Positions 26,043 to 35,280 of a stretch of 64,000 nt of DNA are shown here, one piece after another; position 1 is the stretch's first letter; each line of letters begins with the position of its first letter. Source of the DNA: Sedimentitalea sp039941015 (GTDB taxonomy: Bacteria; Pseudomonadota; Alphaproteobacteria; Rhodobacterales; Rhodobacteraceae); NCBI RefSeq assembly GCF_039941015.1, contig NZ_JBDVFI010000032.1. One strand, 5' to 3'. Both the position numbers and the translations under genes were made by a program. The notes under the pieces were generated by a model that was given only the letters and a program-made list of their open reading frames with translations, made no database searches and was not told the DNA's origin.

Positions 26043-27701
26043 ATGATCAGAACAACTCTGCAACGCAACAAATCCAATTGTGTTGGCCAAGCCGCGAGCC
26101 GGGACGCATCCGGCCTTCTGAGAAGGGTGCGCCGGTTGCTTCGGCCAGCAGTGGTCGTACTTGGTGTCTGGGGGGCGGGCGGACATGCGGCTGAACTGAC
26201 CCTGACGCTGAAAGATCTGACCAGCTTTGGAAGCGGGCCAAAGATCGCCCAGAACATCACGGGTTTGCCCGCCGACCCGGCGCTGCCCGCTGTTGATCCG
26301 GTGGACGAGAGCGGCGCGGCGCAACAATTGCGCGGCCTCGTGGCGCGCGGGGTATCGCAGGGCTTTGACCGGATTTTGTATGACAACCGGGATCGAGGCC
26401 ATTCGACGTTGGCGCCTTCAAGGTTCCCAAACCTGACGTTTCTCAAATATGCCCCAGAACTTGTCAGCGGCGGTGCCGACTATGGTTTGGCGGGACCGAT
26501 TCTTGTTCCGTCTTTGGTTTTTGGGAACTCGTCGACGGCGATGACCTCAGGTCTGCATGCGCGGAGTTTGGTCAGACACGTCATGACCGCACCCGGTGGT
26601 GCGGCGCGTGCCTATCGGGACTATGTGTCAAACAGCCTCTATATGTATCCGGAGCATCGCGACCACGATGCTCTCGATCTGTATCCCGCAAACTGGCCCT
26701 ATACCACGGTGAGCCAGGGATCGTCTGGTTCTGATTATCCATTCATGGATGCCACCGCCATGACGCTGGCGTCCTTTCCTGCCGACACGCGCGCGGCGCT
26801 GGAGGAAAACGGGCTGATTGCTCCGACCGTACAGATGATCATGCGGCGTAACCTGAAAGGGGTCAGAACCCAGGCCAACTACCTGTCTGCGATTGCGCAT
26901 CCCACGGTTTTTGCCTGGGAAAGGCTTCAGCCTGAACGCATGATCGGGCAGGCCGCCGCGATGCGTCCTGAAGACATTCCGCCCATCGTCCGGCTTAAGG
27001 TCGTAGAGGAGGATTTTGTTCAGAGTACAGGGTTGGCCGGGCTGGACGAGCATCTGTTCACGACCCCATCGGCAATCGCGCGCATCTGGCGTGGGTTTGC
27101 GTGGGAACGTCAGATGGTCGTGAGTACCGCGCCAACCGTTGACCCCAATGGTCATGTGTTGCGATTTGACTGGGTGTTGTTGCGCGGTGACCCGACGCGG
27201 GTTCGGATCGAACCGCAGGGTCCGGATGGGAAAACGGCGCGGATCACGGTCAACTGGCATGATGCCTTCGTTCTTCCGCCTCGCAACGGTACGGACGGAG
27301 AGGCGCTGGAAACATCGCGGGTCGATATCGGTGTTTTTGCGTGGAACGGACGGTCAGATAGCGCACCGGCGATCATTTCCATCAGTTTTCCGACCCATCA
27401 GCTCCGAACCTATGAAGCGCCCGCAGAAGGATCCGCGCGACTTGTTAGTATAGACTATGACGCACAGGGGCGAGGCGCGCCCTATGATCCACGGTTGCAT
27501 TGGTCAGCACCTTGGGTTGATCGTTTCAACTATGCTGCGGACGGAACGCTACATGGGTGGACCCGGACAACCGGGGAAGCGCAGGAAGATTTTGATGCAG
27601 CCGGGCAGCCCGCAGATGGTAGCGGTGCAACCTATCAGCTTGTACTGACACCAGAGGAGCCGCCGTTGCTCAGTTTGGTGCGCGAGGATCCTGAAAACTA
27701 G
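26043..27701 (+). CDS. Large secreted protein of unknown function
   Basis: 552 residues. A basic stretch with a hydrophobic segment (RPAVVVLGVWGAG near residues 34-46) followed by GGHAAE suggests a signal peptide with a long N-region; no better internal start exists. I do not recognise a named domain. Distinct conserved-looking segments are YDNRDRGHSTL near 112, FGNSSTAMTSG near 160, YMYPEHRDHDALDLYPANWPY near 200, SQGSSGSDYPFMDATAMTL near 222 and HWSAPWVDRFNY near 500. The polar, acid/His-rich middle could hold a metal or a catalytic Ser, but that is guesswork. It runs divergently from the rhomboid gene across a 204 bp gap and ends 19 bp from the convergent ispD. Confidence 0.75.
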   Translation: MIRTTLQRNKSNCVGQAASRDASGLLRRVRRLLRPAVVVLGVWGAGGHAAELTLTLKDLTSFGSGPKIAQNITGLPADPALPAVDPVDESGAAQQLRGLVARGVSQGFDRILYDNRDRGHSTLAPSRFPNLTFLKYAPELVSGGADYGLAGPILVPSLVFGNSSTAMTSGLHARSLVRHVMTAPGGAARAYRDYVSNSLYMYPEHRDHDALDLYPANWPYTTVSQGSSGSDYPFMDATAMTLASFPADTRAALEENGLIAPTVQMIMRRNLKGVRTQANYLSAIAHPTVFAWERLQPERMIGQAAAMRPEDIPPIVRLKVVEEDFVQSTGLAGLDEHLFTTPSAIARIWRGFAWERQMVVSTAPTVDPNGHVLRFDWVLLRGDPTRVRIEPQGPDGKTARITVNWHDAFVLPPRNGTDGEALETSRVDIGVFAWNGRSDSAPAIISISFPTHQLRTYEAPAEGSARLVSIDYDAQGRGAPYDPRLHWSAPWVDRFNYAADGTLHGWTRTTGEAQEDFDAAGQPADGSGATYQLVLTPEEPPLLSLVREDPEN

Positions 27702-27720
27702 CTTAACGAATTGCCACGGC

Positions 27721-28428
27721 TTAGTTTTTCCCGCCGCTGCTGGCGCGCTTTGAATCCAGAACCTGAACGTCCCGATTGGCCCGTGCCAGATCGTCTGAGG
27801 TGGTGATCTTGTAATTTTGCTCCGCGCCCCTGACAAACGTCACATCAAGACCCGCCTCTTTGGCAACGGCAACATCGTCAGCCGCGTTCCCGTCATGATT
27901 GCGATGGGCGTTCAGGATTTTGGCGAATGAGAACCCCTGGGGCGTCTGAGCGCGCCACACGCCGTCTCGGGGTACCGGAGTCACCGCCGCGCCGTCCTTC
28001 GATGTCCAAAGCGCATCCACAAGGGGCAGGGCTGCACAGGCGCCGTTGCTGTGGCGCAAGGCATCGATCACGTCGAATATCACCGATGTCGGTAGAAACG
28101 GACGGGCGGCGTCGTGGATCAACACACATTCCGGATCATAGGGGGCGAGCCTTTCCAGCCCGCAGCGCACTGACTTTGCCCGCGTCTCGGCGCCATCGAC
28201 GGCAGGCAAGAGGCGTGCATCCTGCAGCCCGTCCAGCGCGTCCGAACACAAAGGACGATCATCAGGATGGATCACCGGAATGATCCAGCGCACGGCATTG
28301 AGCGCCAGAAATGTCTCTGCGACACGGCGCAGCGAGCAGGCATCGCCAAGCGGAATATACTGCTTGGGTATCTCGGCACCCAGCCTGCGCCCCCGTCCGG
28401 CGGCAACGATTACGACTGCAACTGTCAT
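27721..28428 (-). CDS. ispD: 2-C-methyl-D-erythritol 4-phosphate cytidylyltransferase
   Basis: 235 residues. Third step of the non-mevalonate isoprenoid pathway: CTP plus MEP gives CDP-ME. The nucleotide-binding start VIVAAGRGRRLGAEIPKQY and the signature VLIHDAARPFL are present, as is RAQTPQGFSF. It is IspD alone, not the IspDF fusion frequent in other alphaproteobacteria, and ispF is not in the window. Its start overlaps the end of the phosphatase gene by 4 bases, so it is the last gene of the hisD–UPF0262–phosphatase–ispD run. Confidence 0.94.
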   Translation of the reverse strand: MTVAVVIVAAGRGRRLGAEIPKQYIPLGDACSLRRVAETFLALNAVRWIIPVIHPDDRPLCSDALDGLQDARLLPAVDGAETRAKSVRCGLERLAPYDPECVLIHDAARPFLPTSVIFDVIDALRHSNGACAALPLVDALWTSKDGAAVTPVPRDGVWRAQTPQGFSFAKILNAHRNHDGNAADDVAVAKEAGLDVTFVRGAEQNYKITTSDDLARANRDVQVLDSKRASSGGKN

Positions 28429-28883
28429 GCCGTTTCCACCGGTGGGCCCCAGCGGTCTTTGAGGTGGCCGACGATCTGATCTCGGGTCTGCCGATAGCTG
28501 GCCAGCTTGGTGTCGCGGGTTTCACCCAGACCGGTCGGATCAAGGATCGGCCAGTATTCTACCGTCAGGTGAAAGTAACGCGTCAACTCCAGCGCGCGCC
28601 GCTGGCTGGCAGGAGAGAGAGCAACCACCAGATCAAACGACGACAAGTCATCGCCCCATCGCTCCATCTCGTCAAAGCTGCGCGAGCGGTGCCGCGACAG
28701 TTCGACATTGATTTCTTCGCACACGGCGATGGCAAAGCCGTCAATCTCCATGTCGTTATTGACGCCGACGGACTGCACATAGGTGTCGCTGCCATAGAAC
28801 TTCTTCATGATCCCCTCGGCCATGGGCGAGCGGACAGCGTTATGATCGCAGCAAAAAAGGATCGACTGGGGCAGTGGCAGCAC
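28425..28883 (-). CDS. Low-molecular-weight phosphotyrosine phosphatase family protein
   Basis: 152 residues. The phosphate-binding loop C-x5-R is seen as CDHNAVRS near residue 12-19, and the catalytic Asp-Pro near residue 113 in LDPTG. The family includes tyrosine phosphatases and arsenate reductases; the extra Cys just before the loop (CCD) is notable. In Rhodobacterales it usually follows UPF0262 in the hisD block, as here (2 bp gap). It overlaps ispD by 4 bases. Its substrate is unknown. Confidence 0.85.
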   Translation of the reverse strand: MLPLPQSILFCCDHNAVRSPMAEGIMKKFYGSDTYVQSVGVNNDMEIDGFAIAVCEEINVELSRHRSRSFDEMERWGDDLSSFDLVVALSPASQRRALELTRYFHLTVEYWPILDPTGLGETRDTKLASYRQTRDQIVGHLKDRWGPPVETA

Positions 28884-28885
28884 CC

Positions 28886-29365
28886 CTAGCCTCCGAAATG
28901 CAGAATGGAAATCAGGGTGAACAGGCGGCGTGCGGTATCAGTATCGATCTCGGCCTTGCCTTCGAGCCGTTCCTGAAGAACGCGGCTGCCTTCATCGTGA
29001 ATGCCGCGCCGGGCCATATCGATTGTTTCGATTTGACCTGGTGGCATGGTCTTGACCGCATCATAGTAGCTTTTGCAGATCTGGTAATAGTCCTTGACCA
29101 CTTGCCGAAAAGGTCCAAGCGACAGATGGAATTCTGCAGCAAGCTGGTCTTGTTCGGTGCGCACGTCAAAGACAAGGCGCTTGTCGCGGATCGACAGGTT
29201 CAGGTTATACGGGCCGTCGGGCACCAGCCGGTCGTCGCGTTTGGGCAAGGCAAAGCTGTTTCCCTCAAGCAAGTCGAACATGGCGACCTTGCGCTCTTGT
29301 TCGATCTCGGGCGTGGGCGCTGGCAGATTGGCATCATCCAGCGCGATATGGGCAATGTGACTCAT
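28886..29365 (-). CDS. UPF0262 family protein
   Basis: 159 residues, starting MSHIAHIALDD. The family is alphaproteobacterial and of unknown function; members lie beside hisD, as here. Characteristic features are the acidic start, the KYK-like DYYQICKSYYDA stretch and the RRGIHDEGSRVL segment. The ATG at 29363-29365 is preferred over an in-frame start 19 codons earlier, which would read through promoter-like sequence. It sits 225 bp downstream of hisD, a long gap that may hold its own promoter, and 2 bp upstream of the phosphatase gene. Confidence 0.9.
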   Translation of the reverse strand: MSHIAHIALDDANLPAPTPEIEQERKVAMFDLLEGNSFALPKRDDRLVPDGPYNLNLSIRDKRLVFDVRTEQDQLAAEFHLSLGPFRQVVKDYYQICKSYYDAVKTMPPGQIETIDMARRGIHDEGSRVLQERLEGKAEIDTDTARRLFTLISILHFGG

Positions 29366-29590
29366 CCTGGCCTGTCCTTTGTCGATTTCGACAGGATTAG
29401 CTTGATCGCGCGACCGCCGCAATCCATGGCGCCGCGTGGACGCTTCGACGACGGCGGCGAATTGTGGAATTTGCAGTGTAATCGACCCATCGGAGAGAAA
29501 TGTGCCGCAATAGGGTCAAATCGCTTAGTCAAAGATCTGGCGCGCCTCTCGGCCGATCGCCTGAAAGCAATGACGGCTTGCTCAGGGTCT

Positions 29591-30907
29591 TTAGGAATCG
29601 TCGGTCGAACTGTTCAGTGCTGACAGCCGCGCCCTAACAGACAGACCGTGCGCTTGAAGACTTTCGGAGAACGCCAGTGTTTCAGCAGCCTCTCCGATGG
29701 CGCGCAGGGCGTTTGGCGTCATCTGGGACAGTGTCGTGCGTTTGAGGAAGTCGATCACCGACAGGCCTGACGAAAACCGTGCAGAGCGTGCTGTGGGCAG
29801 AACGTGGTTGGGACCGCCGACATAGTCGCCGATTGCTTCGGGTGTCCATTTCCCAAGAAAGATGGCTCCTGCGTGAATCGTTTGCGCCGAGAGTGCATCC
29901 GGGTCGGCGACACAAAGCTCAAGATGCTCCGGTGCTATGCGGTTGGACAAGTCCGCGGCTTCGTCCAGATCGCGTACCGTGATGATCGCCCCAAAATCGC
30001 GCCAGCTGACTCCGGCGATGGCGGTTCGTTCCAGCGTTTGCAGACGTGTTTCTACGGCGTCGGCCACAGCGCGGCCAAAGCCGGCGTCATCGGTGATCAG
30101 GATCGACTGCGCACTTTCATCGTGTTCCGCCTGGCTCAGCAGGTCCAACGCGATCCAGTCTGGATCATTGTCCTTGTCCGCGATCACCAAGATTTCGGAC
30201 GGGCCGGCAATCATGTCGATGCCGACCTTGCCAAAGACTCGTCGCTTGGCCGCTGCCACAAAGGCATTTCCGGGGCCGGTGATCTTGTCCACGGGCGGGA
30301 TGGTTGCGGTGCCATAGGCAAGCGCGGCAATCGCCTGTGCACCGCCAATGCGGTAGATTTCGTCCACACCGGCGATCTGCGCAGCCAGCAGCACCAGTGG
30401 ATTGATCACCCCATCGGGCGTCGGCACGACCATTGCCAACCGTTCCACTCCGGCAACCTTGGCCGGAATCGCGTTCATCAGGACCGAAGACGGGTAAGAG
30501 GCCAGACCACCCGGCACATACAGCCCGGCCGCGCCCACTGCCGACCATCGCCAGCCTAGCGTTGCCCCTTCTGGATCGGTCCATGTCTGGTCTTCCGGCA
30601 TCTGGCGCACGTGATAGGCCCGGATGCGTTCGGCGGCGAGTGCCAGCGCGGTGCGCTCCTTGTCTGAAACCTGTGCAACGGCCCGTTCGATTTCATCCGG
30701 CGTAATGCGCAGGGTTGAGGGAGAGAGCTCAAGCCGATCAAACCGTGTGGTGAGTTCGATCACCGCATCATCACCACGGGCACGCACGTCGGCTATGATA
30801 TCGGCAACAACCGCGTCCACATCCGGGCTGTCCTCGCGCTTGGCTGACAACAGCGCCGCGAACGCTGTTTCAAAGTCAGGCGACGTGGTGTCCAGAAACT
30901 GGGGCAT
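29591..30907 (-). CDS. hisD: Histidinol dehydrogenase
   Basis: 438 residues. It carries out the last two steps of histidine synthesis, oxidising L-histidinol to L-histidine with two NAD. Family signatures are GLYVPGGLASYPSSVLMNAIPAKVAGV near residue 130-155, AGPSEILVIAD near 240, and LLSQAEHDESAQS, which includes zinc-binding Gln and His. C-terminal HVLPT contributes the catalytic His region. Length is normal (about 430). Other his genes are not adjacent. It follows the DUF1772 and GNAT genes, themselves placed between DUF2948 and hisD. Confidence 0.96.
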   Translation of the reverse strand: MPQFLDTTSPDFETAFAALLSAKREDSPDVDAVVADIIADVRARGDDAVIELTTRFDRLELSPSTLRITPDEIERAVAQVSDKERTALALAAERIRAYHVRQMPEDQTWTDPEGATLGWRWSAVGAAGLYVPGGLASYPSSVLMNAIPAKVAGVERLAMVVPTPDGVINPLVLLAAQIAGVDEIYRIGGAQAIAALAYGTATIPPVDKITGPGNAFVAAAKRRVFGKVGIDMIAGPSEILVIADKDNDPDWIALDLLSQAEHDESAQSILITDDAGFGRAVADAVETRLQTLERTAIAGVSWRDFGAIITVRDLDEAADLSNRIAPEHLELCVADPDALSAQTIHAGAIFLGKWTPEAIGDYVGGPNHVLPTARSARFSSGLSVIDFLKRTTLSQMTPNALRAIGEAAETLAFSESLQAHGLSVRARLSALNSSTDDS

Positions 30908-30959
30908 GTGGATCTCCTTTGGCGGCCCACATACCCTCAGGACTGATGCGCCTCAAGGG

Positions 30960-31463
30960 TCAACGGCGGCGATGTGACAACGCAGCAAGGCCCAGCCCAA
31001 CGCACGTCAGCGCAACGCCCGACGCTACAGTCCGGGCCTGGTTCCAAAACTGCCAGACACTGGAATAGTCGGTCCAGACCCGTTTGGCCTCCGCTGCCTC
31101 AAGTGGGGTGGTTAATGCCCCAAGCGCCTCGTTCATCGGGACATTGATCTGCATCGTCAGGATCAGACCGCCCGCAAAATAGACGACACCGGCGATGGCA
31201 AACCAGATCGCAGACTGCGTTGCACCGGATTTCCAGGCGATAATGGTGGTCAGCAACAGCGCAACCGGCGTGCCGAAAAAGGCCGGGGCAAAAGTGGCGT
31301 TGCGGACCGAAGCGTTCATTGCCTGCATCGCCTCGATCGCGACGTTCGGATCGATCTGATCCAACCCCCACATCGTGGAGCAAACCCAGGCGAAGAAAAA
31401 TCCGAATATGGCGCCGGTCAACACCAGTGACAGGATCGACATGGGGAAAAGAAGAAATCGCAT
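30960..31463 (-). CDS. DUF1772 (anthrone oxygenase-like) membrane protein
   Basis: 167 residues with four hydrophobic segments (about 5-28, 58-76, 83-104, 143-162). The segment LTMQINVPMNEAL and the later W-x-x-YSSVWQFWNQAR are the hallmarks of DUF1772, a family that includes fungal anthrone oxygenases. The bacterial function is unknown. It lies between the GNAT gene and hisD, an insertion relative to the usual roseobacter order. The gap to hisD is 52 bp. Confidence 0.82.
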   Translation of the reverse strand: MRFLLFPMSILSLVLTGAIFGFFFAWVCSTMWGLDQIDPNVAIEAMQAMNASVRNATFAPAFFGTPVALLLTTIIAWKSGATQSAIWFAIAGVVYFAGGLILTMQINVPMNEALGALTTPLEAAEAKRVWTDYSSVWQFWNQARTVASGVALTCVGLGLAALSHRRR

Positions 31464-31562
31464 AAATGAATCCCTGTTTGAAATAGTAATAATTCTTCAA
31501 CGCACCCGCGCGCGGTTTCCGGCGGTCCTGAGAAAAGTACTTGTTCAAGAATAGAGGCGTGA

Positions 31563-32063
31563 CTAATCCCGCGCCAATTCGCGCACATAGAACCAGTCAT
31601 GCTGCGGGCCGCGTGACGTCACAATGGCGTTGGGCCAGTGCCCTGTACGTTGAAACCCGTGCCGTTCATAGAATGCAATCGCGCGGGTGTTGGTTTCTGC
31701 AACGCAGAGCTCATGCTGCCAAATACCTGCCTGAACCGCATGATCCACGAGCGCTGCGATCAGAAGGTCCGCCGCTCCGGTGCCCTGCGCTTGTGGAATG
31801 ACATAGAAGGGACCGATGAACGCCCTGTGGCGTGCGCGCTCAAAGACTTCTTGTCTGATCGCCGCGATGCCCATCGGGGTTGAGCCATCGAATACGCCAT
31901 ATCGCCCGCCCTGTGCGATCATCTGCATATCCTGCTCCGTGCTGACGGTTTCGACTTCGTTCAACGACGGCAGAAAGTCATCGGGAAACAGCCGGACACC
32001 CTCACTTCGCAGATCGCGCCAGATGCCGACATCAGCCCGGCAAAGCTGGCGCGCCTGCATCAT
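31563..32063 (-). CDS. GNAT family N-acetyltransferase
   Basis: 166 residues. The GNAT fold is indicated by FIGPFYVIPQAQGTGAADLLIAAL, an R/Q-x-x-G-x-G/A type acetyl-CoA loop (here QAQGTGAA), and by the C-terminal NTRAIAFYERHGFQRTG motif B. The acceptor is unknown. The start overlaps the DUF2948 stop by 4 bases, so the two are co-translated. Confidence 0.9.
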   Translation of the reverse strand: MMQARQLCRADVGIWRDLRSEGVRLFPDDFLPSLNEVETVSTEQDMQMIAQGGRYGVFDGSTPMGIAAIRQEVFERARHRAFIGPFYVIPQAQGTGAADLLIAALVDHAVQAGIWQHELCVAETNTRAIAFYERHGFQRTGHWPNAIVTSRGPQHDWFYVRELARD

Positions 32064-32530
32064 TCAGGATGATCCGGAATTTTCCCAGACGGCGCGATAT
32101 AGGGGCGGGTGACGTCCTTGAGCGTGACATCCAGCGCCTCGACCTTCAAACGGAGCGCGCCGTCTCCTGCCAATGTCAGCAGTAGCTCTCCGGCGCCGTC
32201 CTCTGAGGGCTCAAAATCAATTGAGAGCAGTGACAGAATCAGATCCGTCTCTCCCCGGTCGATACCTTGCGAAGACACCGCCACAACATCATCAACCACC
32301 AGCAAGGATTGGACCCGCTCGGGCGCATGGCGGCTGCGTGCGTCATCTTCCCAGCGAAAACGGTTGAGCAACAAGCCGAAGCGGTGTTGTTTTGCCTGCC
32401 AGCGCATTTCCGTAATCGGAAAAACCGCATCCTGAACAAGCGAGGATATCACCTGCAGATCGTCGGCATCCTGCGCGCCAAGGTTCAGCGGAGACTCACG
32501 GCCGTCTTCGAATGTCGCATCCTGTGTCAC
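32060..32530 (-). CDS. DUF2948 family protein
   Basis: 156 residues, soluble and acidic. It matches DUF2948 in the typical motif series FEDGRESPLNLGAQDADDLQVIS near the start and RWEDDARSRHAPERVQS near the middle. The family is limited to alphaproteobacteria and stands next to murA; its function is not known. It overlaps murA by 4 bases at its 5' end and the GNAT gene by 4 bases at its 3' end. Confidence 0.9.
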   Translation of the reverse strand: MTQDATFEDGRESPLNLGAQDADDLQVISSLVQDAVFPITEMRWQAKQHRFGLLLNRFRWEDDARSRHAPERVQSLLVVDDVVAVSSQGIDRGETDLILSLLSIDFEPSEDGAGELLLTLAGDGALRLKVEALDVTLKDVTRPYIAPSGKIPDHPE

Positions 32531-33795
32531 TGTTCTTTGATCCGTTCGATTTTTGCGCCCACGCCTTCAAGCTTGCGCACCACATGTTCATATCCGCGAT
32601 CCAGATGATAGACCCGGCTGACAGTTGTGTCGCCTTCGGCAGCCAGCCCGGCAAGGATCAGCGAGACCGAAGCCCGCAAGTCAGTCGCCATCACTGGCGC
32701 GCCCTTGAGCCGGTCAACGCCGGTGACGGTGGCGGTGCCGCCATGAACGTCGATCTGTGCGCCCATCCGCAAAAGTTCCGGCGCGTGCATGAACCGGTTC
32801 TCGAAAATCTTCTCTTCAAGCACGCTGACACCGTCAGCCGTGCATAGCAGCGCCATCATCTGCGCCTGAAGGTCGGTTGGGAATCCGGGAAAGGGCTCGG
32901 TCGTGACATCAACGGCTTTCACGTGATCTCCCCGGCGTTTGACCGACAGACCTTTTTCGGTCTCGCGTACGTCGATTCCGGCCGCATCGAGCTTTTCACA
33001 AAATGCACCTACGAGGCCCATACGCCCGCCCAACAGTTCGACCTCGCCACCACAGATGGCGGGGGCGAGCATATAGGTCCCGAGTTCGATCCGATCGGTG
33101 ACCACCGGGTGTGTGGCCCCGTGCAGCCGGTCGACACCTTGAATGGTAATCGTGCTGGTGCCTTCGCCTTCGATTTGCGCGCCCATCTTTTGCAGGCAAT
33201 GGGCGAGATCGACGATTTCTGGCTCGCGCGCGGCGTTGGTGATCACGGTTGTGCCCTTGGCCAGTGTCGCTGCCATCAGCGCGTTTTCCGTGGCCCCGAC
33301 CGATACCAGCGGGAAATCGACCTTACCGCCTTTCAGTCCACCTGGCGCCTTGGCGTGCACGTAACCGTCTTTAAGTTCCAATTCAGCGCCGAGCGCTTCA
33401 AGCGCTTTAAGATGCAGGTCAACCGGGCGCGCCCCGATCGCGCAGCCGCCCGGCAACGAAACAATCGCATGACCGTCCCGGGCCAGCATTGGCCCCAGCA
33501 CCAGAATCGATGCGCGCATTTTGCGGACGATGTCATAGTCTGCGGTGTGGTTGTTCAGATCATGGCTCGACATGGCCAGAACCTGCCCATCCTGAAGCTG
33601 GCTGACCTCGGCCCCAAGCGAGCCGAGAAGTTCGGTCATGGTGCGGATGTCACTTAGTCGCGGCGCATTGGTCAGGGTCAGCGGTTCGTCGCTCAGCAAC
33701 GTTGCTGGCATCAAGGTCAGGCAGGCATTCTTGGCCCCCGCAATCGGGATTTGCCCGGACAATGGTCCGTTCCCTGTCACCAAAATCGAATCCAT
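32527..33795 (-). CDS. murA: UDP-N-acetylglucosamine 1-carboxyvinyltransferase
   Basis: 422 residues. First committed step of peptidoglycan synthesis: transfer of enolpyruvate from PEP to UDP-GlcNAc. Catalytic Cys is in PGGCAIGARPVDLHL near residue 117, the position targeted by fosfomycin. The N-terminus has the standard GPLSGQIPIAGAKNACLTLM, and the C-terminus ends with DRGYEHVVRKLEGVGAKIERI. It is translationally coupled to DUF2948 downstream. It follows a 52-residue basic protein gene by an ATG at 33795 directly after that stop. Confidence 0.97.
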   Translation of the reverse strand: MDSILVTGNGPLSGQIPIAGAKNACLTLMPATLLSDEPLTLTNAPRLSDIRTMTELLGSLGAEVSQLQDGQVLAMSSHDLNNHTADYDIVRKMRASILVLGPMLARDGHAIVSLPGGCAIGARPVDLHLKALEALGAELELKDGYVHAKAPGGLKGGKVDFPLVSVGATENALMAATLAKGTTVITNAAREPEIVDLAHCLQKMGAQIEGEGTSTITIQGVDRLHGATHPVVTDRIELGTYMLAPAICGGEVELLGGRMGLVGAFCEKLDAAGIDVRETEKGLSVKRRGDHVKAVDVTTEPFPGFPTDLQAQMMALLCTADGVSVLEEKIFENRFMHAPELLRMGAQIDVHGGTATVTGVDRLKGAPVMATDLRASVSLILAGLAAEGDTTVSRVYHLDRGYEHVVRKLEGVGAKIERIKEQ

Positions 33796-33954
33796 CTACT
33801 CTTGTTCCTTGTCTTTCTTATTGCCCACCTCGTCCGAGCGCGCGCGCGCCTGCGCCTTTCGGCGTGCCAAATTCGCCTTGAGCGCGGACTTGAGCCGGTC
33901 CTCTCGGCTCTGCCCTCGCGGCTTGTCTGGACGGGATGGGGTGTTACCTGCCAT
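33796..33954 (-). CDS. Small basic Lys/Arg-rich protein upstream of murA
   Basis: 52 residues, starting MAGNTPSRPDKPRGQSRED and rich in Lys, Arg and Ala. The ATG at 33952-33954 has a strong AGAGAGGGG site 5' of it, and the stop directly precedes murA. Longer in-frame starts overlap the tRNA gene and are rejected. I recall similar short proteins beside murA in other roseobacters. The composition suggests RNA or ribosome contact, but function is unknown. Confidence 0.75.
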   Translation of the reverse strand: MAGNTPSRPDKPRGQSREDRLKSALKANLARRKAQARARSDEVGNKKDKEQE

Positions 33955-34037
33955 GCCCCTCTCTAGCGCAGCACATAAAAAGGGTCCAGTTTGTCCTTGC
34001 AGGATATCTCGTTTGCGTCTAATGAGCCGCGCACGGC

Positions 34038-34112
<75 letters not shown>

Positions 34113-34174
34113 TTTTTTGACATCACTATGACGATTTTGTTGCGCGATGGATCGTGTTCCGCGCAGTTTGCCGA

Positions 34175-35020
34175 CTATCTTTCGAGCAATTCGTTTAGGG
34201 GGTCGGCAAAGAGAATGGATGACACTGCCAAGCTAGCGTAGCTCTCTCTCTGGCTGACGATGCTTGAGAACACCCCGGCAACGTGGAACTCATCGTTCTT
34301 TCGGATCAGCATCGGTGCGCCGGAATCGCCCGGCATGGCCGAACATCTTTGAAGCAAAGCGTTTTTTGCCCCGATCGTCGGCCGACCGCAATCTGTGGCG
34401 AGTGACAAAACGTTGGGCCGCAATCCAGAGTACCCGGCGAGCAGGAAATCTGTGTTTTCTTCCTGCATCAGTTCCGGTGGGGCTATGTCCAAGTATCCGA
34501 CCTCGCGCCCAATTGGGTCTTCTAGGATAAGCAAGGCCCAATCTCTCTCGGGAGATGGTTGAAAATTCCGCATGTCTGTATTTTGCGTTCCGTCTAGAAC
34601 ATAGCGCTTTCCACGGGAAATGGCCTCGCTGGTTCCGCGCTGAAATCCCGCGACGAAAACAATACTCTGCGGCGGCAACCAGACCTTCCTCGGGAGGTTG
34701 TAAAGACAATGTGCGGCGGTCAATACAACCTGCTCCGATACAAGTGTCCCGGTGCAGTGATGTCGTGTCTGGGTGCTTGCAAAGTTGACACGTCCGATTG
34801 CCCGCCACGGCGCGGTAGCGGCATCTACGATTTCTCGATTGCGGATGGCGTCGCAACCCGTCGACATGCTGCGGCCACTGGCACAGATGCCGTCCAGTTC
34901 CGGCGCAAAGTTGTTTTCTCTGAGATATCCGGCATCTGGGCCAGTGTTCTGCGCCATTGGGGCTTGCCCGGGCAGAAGGAGAAGGGCGCTGAGGCCAAGA
35001 ACAGATAATAATCGCCTCAT
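34175..35020 (-). CDS. Secreted trypsin-like serine protease (S1)
   Basis: 281 residues from the ATG at 35018-35020 (GAAGGA site). The signal peptide is residues 1-22 or so (LLLLPGQAPMAQ). The triad is His in LTAAHC near 97, Asp in ERDWALLIL near 162, and Ser in MPGDSGAPM near 238. The C-terminal sequence is compatible with a periplasmic or secreted enzyme. Several Cys suggest disulphides. It is a lone gene, unlike the tandem pair at 50.7-52.3 kb, and keeps the GDSG form that the pair has lost. A longer frame upstream without ribosome site was rejected. Confidence 0.88.
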   Translation of the reverse strand: MRRLLSVLGLSALLLLPGQAPMAQNTGPDAGYLRENNFAPELDGICASGRSMSTGCDAIRNREIVDAATAPWRAIGRVNFASTQTRHHCTGTLVSEQVVLTAAHCLYNLPRKVWLPPQSIVFVAGFQRGTSEAISRGKRYVLDGTQNTDMRNFQPSPERDWALLILEDPIGREVGYLDIAPPELMQEENTDFLLAGYSGLRPNVLSLATDCGRPTIGAKNALLQRCSAMPGDSGAPMLIRKNDEFHVAGVFSSIVSQRESYASLAVSSILFADPLNELLER

Positions 35021-35280
35021 CGGGTTGTCCTTCTCTTGAGTGCTATCCGATAGGTCGCCGCCTGAACAGATTTGTTGGTCCAGTAAGTTGCTATCACGCT
35101 TCATCCTTGGTGGCACGACTCCTCCCCTCGCAGGGCGCGGCGTGCTTTTGGCTGCACAACGGACGAAGAAATTCGTCACTGCCCAACAGCTGACCGGCGC
35201 GACCTTCTTTCGCTGTGCTGGTGCGGCTAAAAACATCGCCGGTGTTGTCTTGCCGATAGGCTGCAGCATAGACTCGACAG

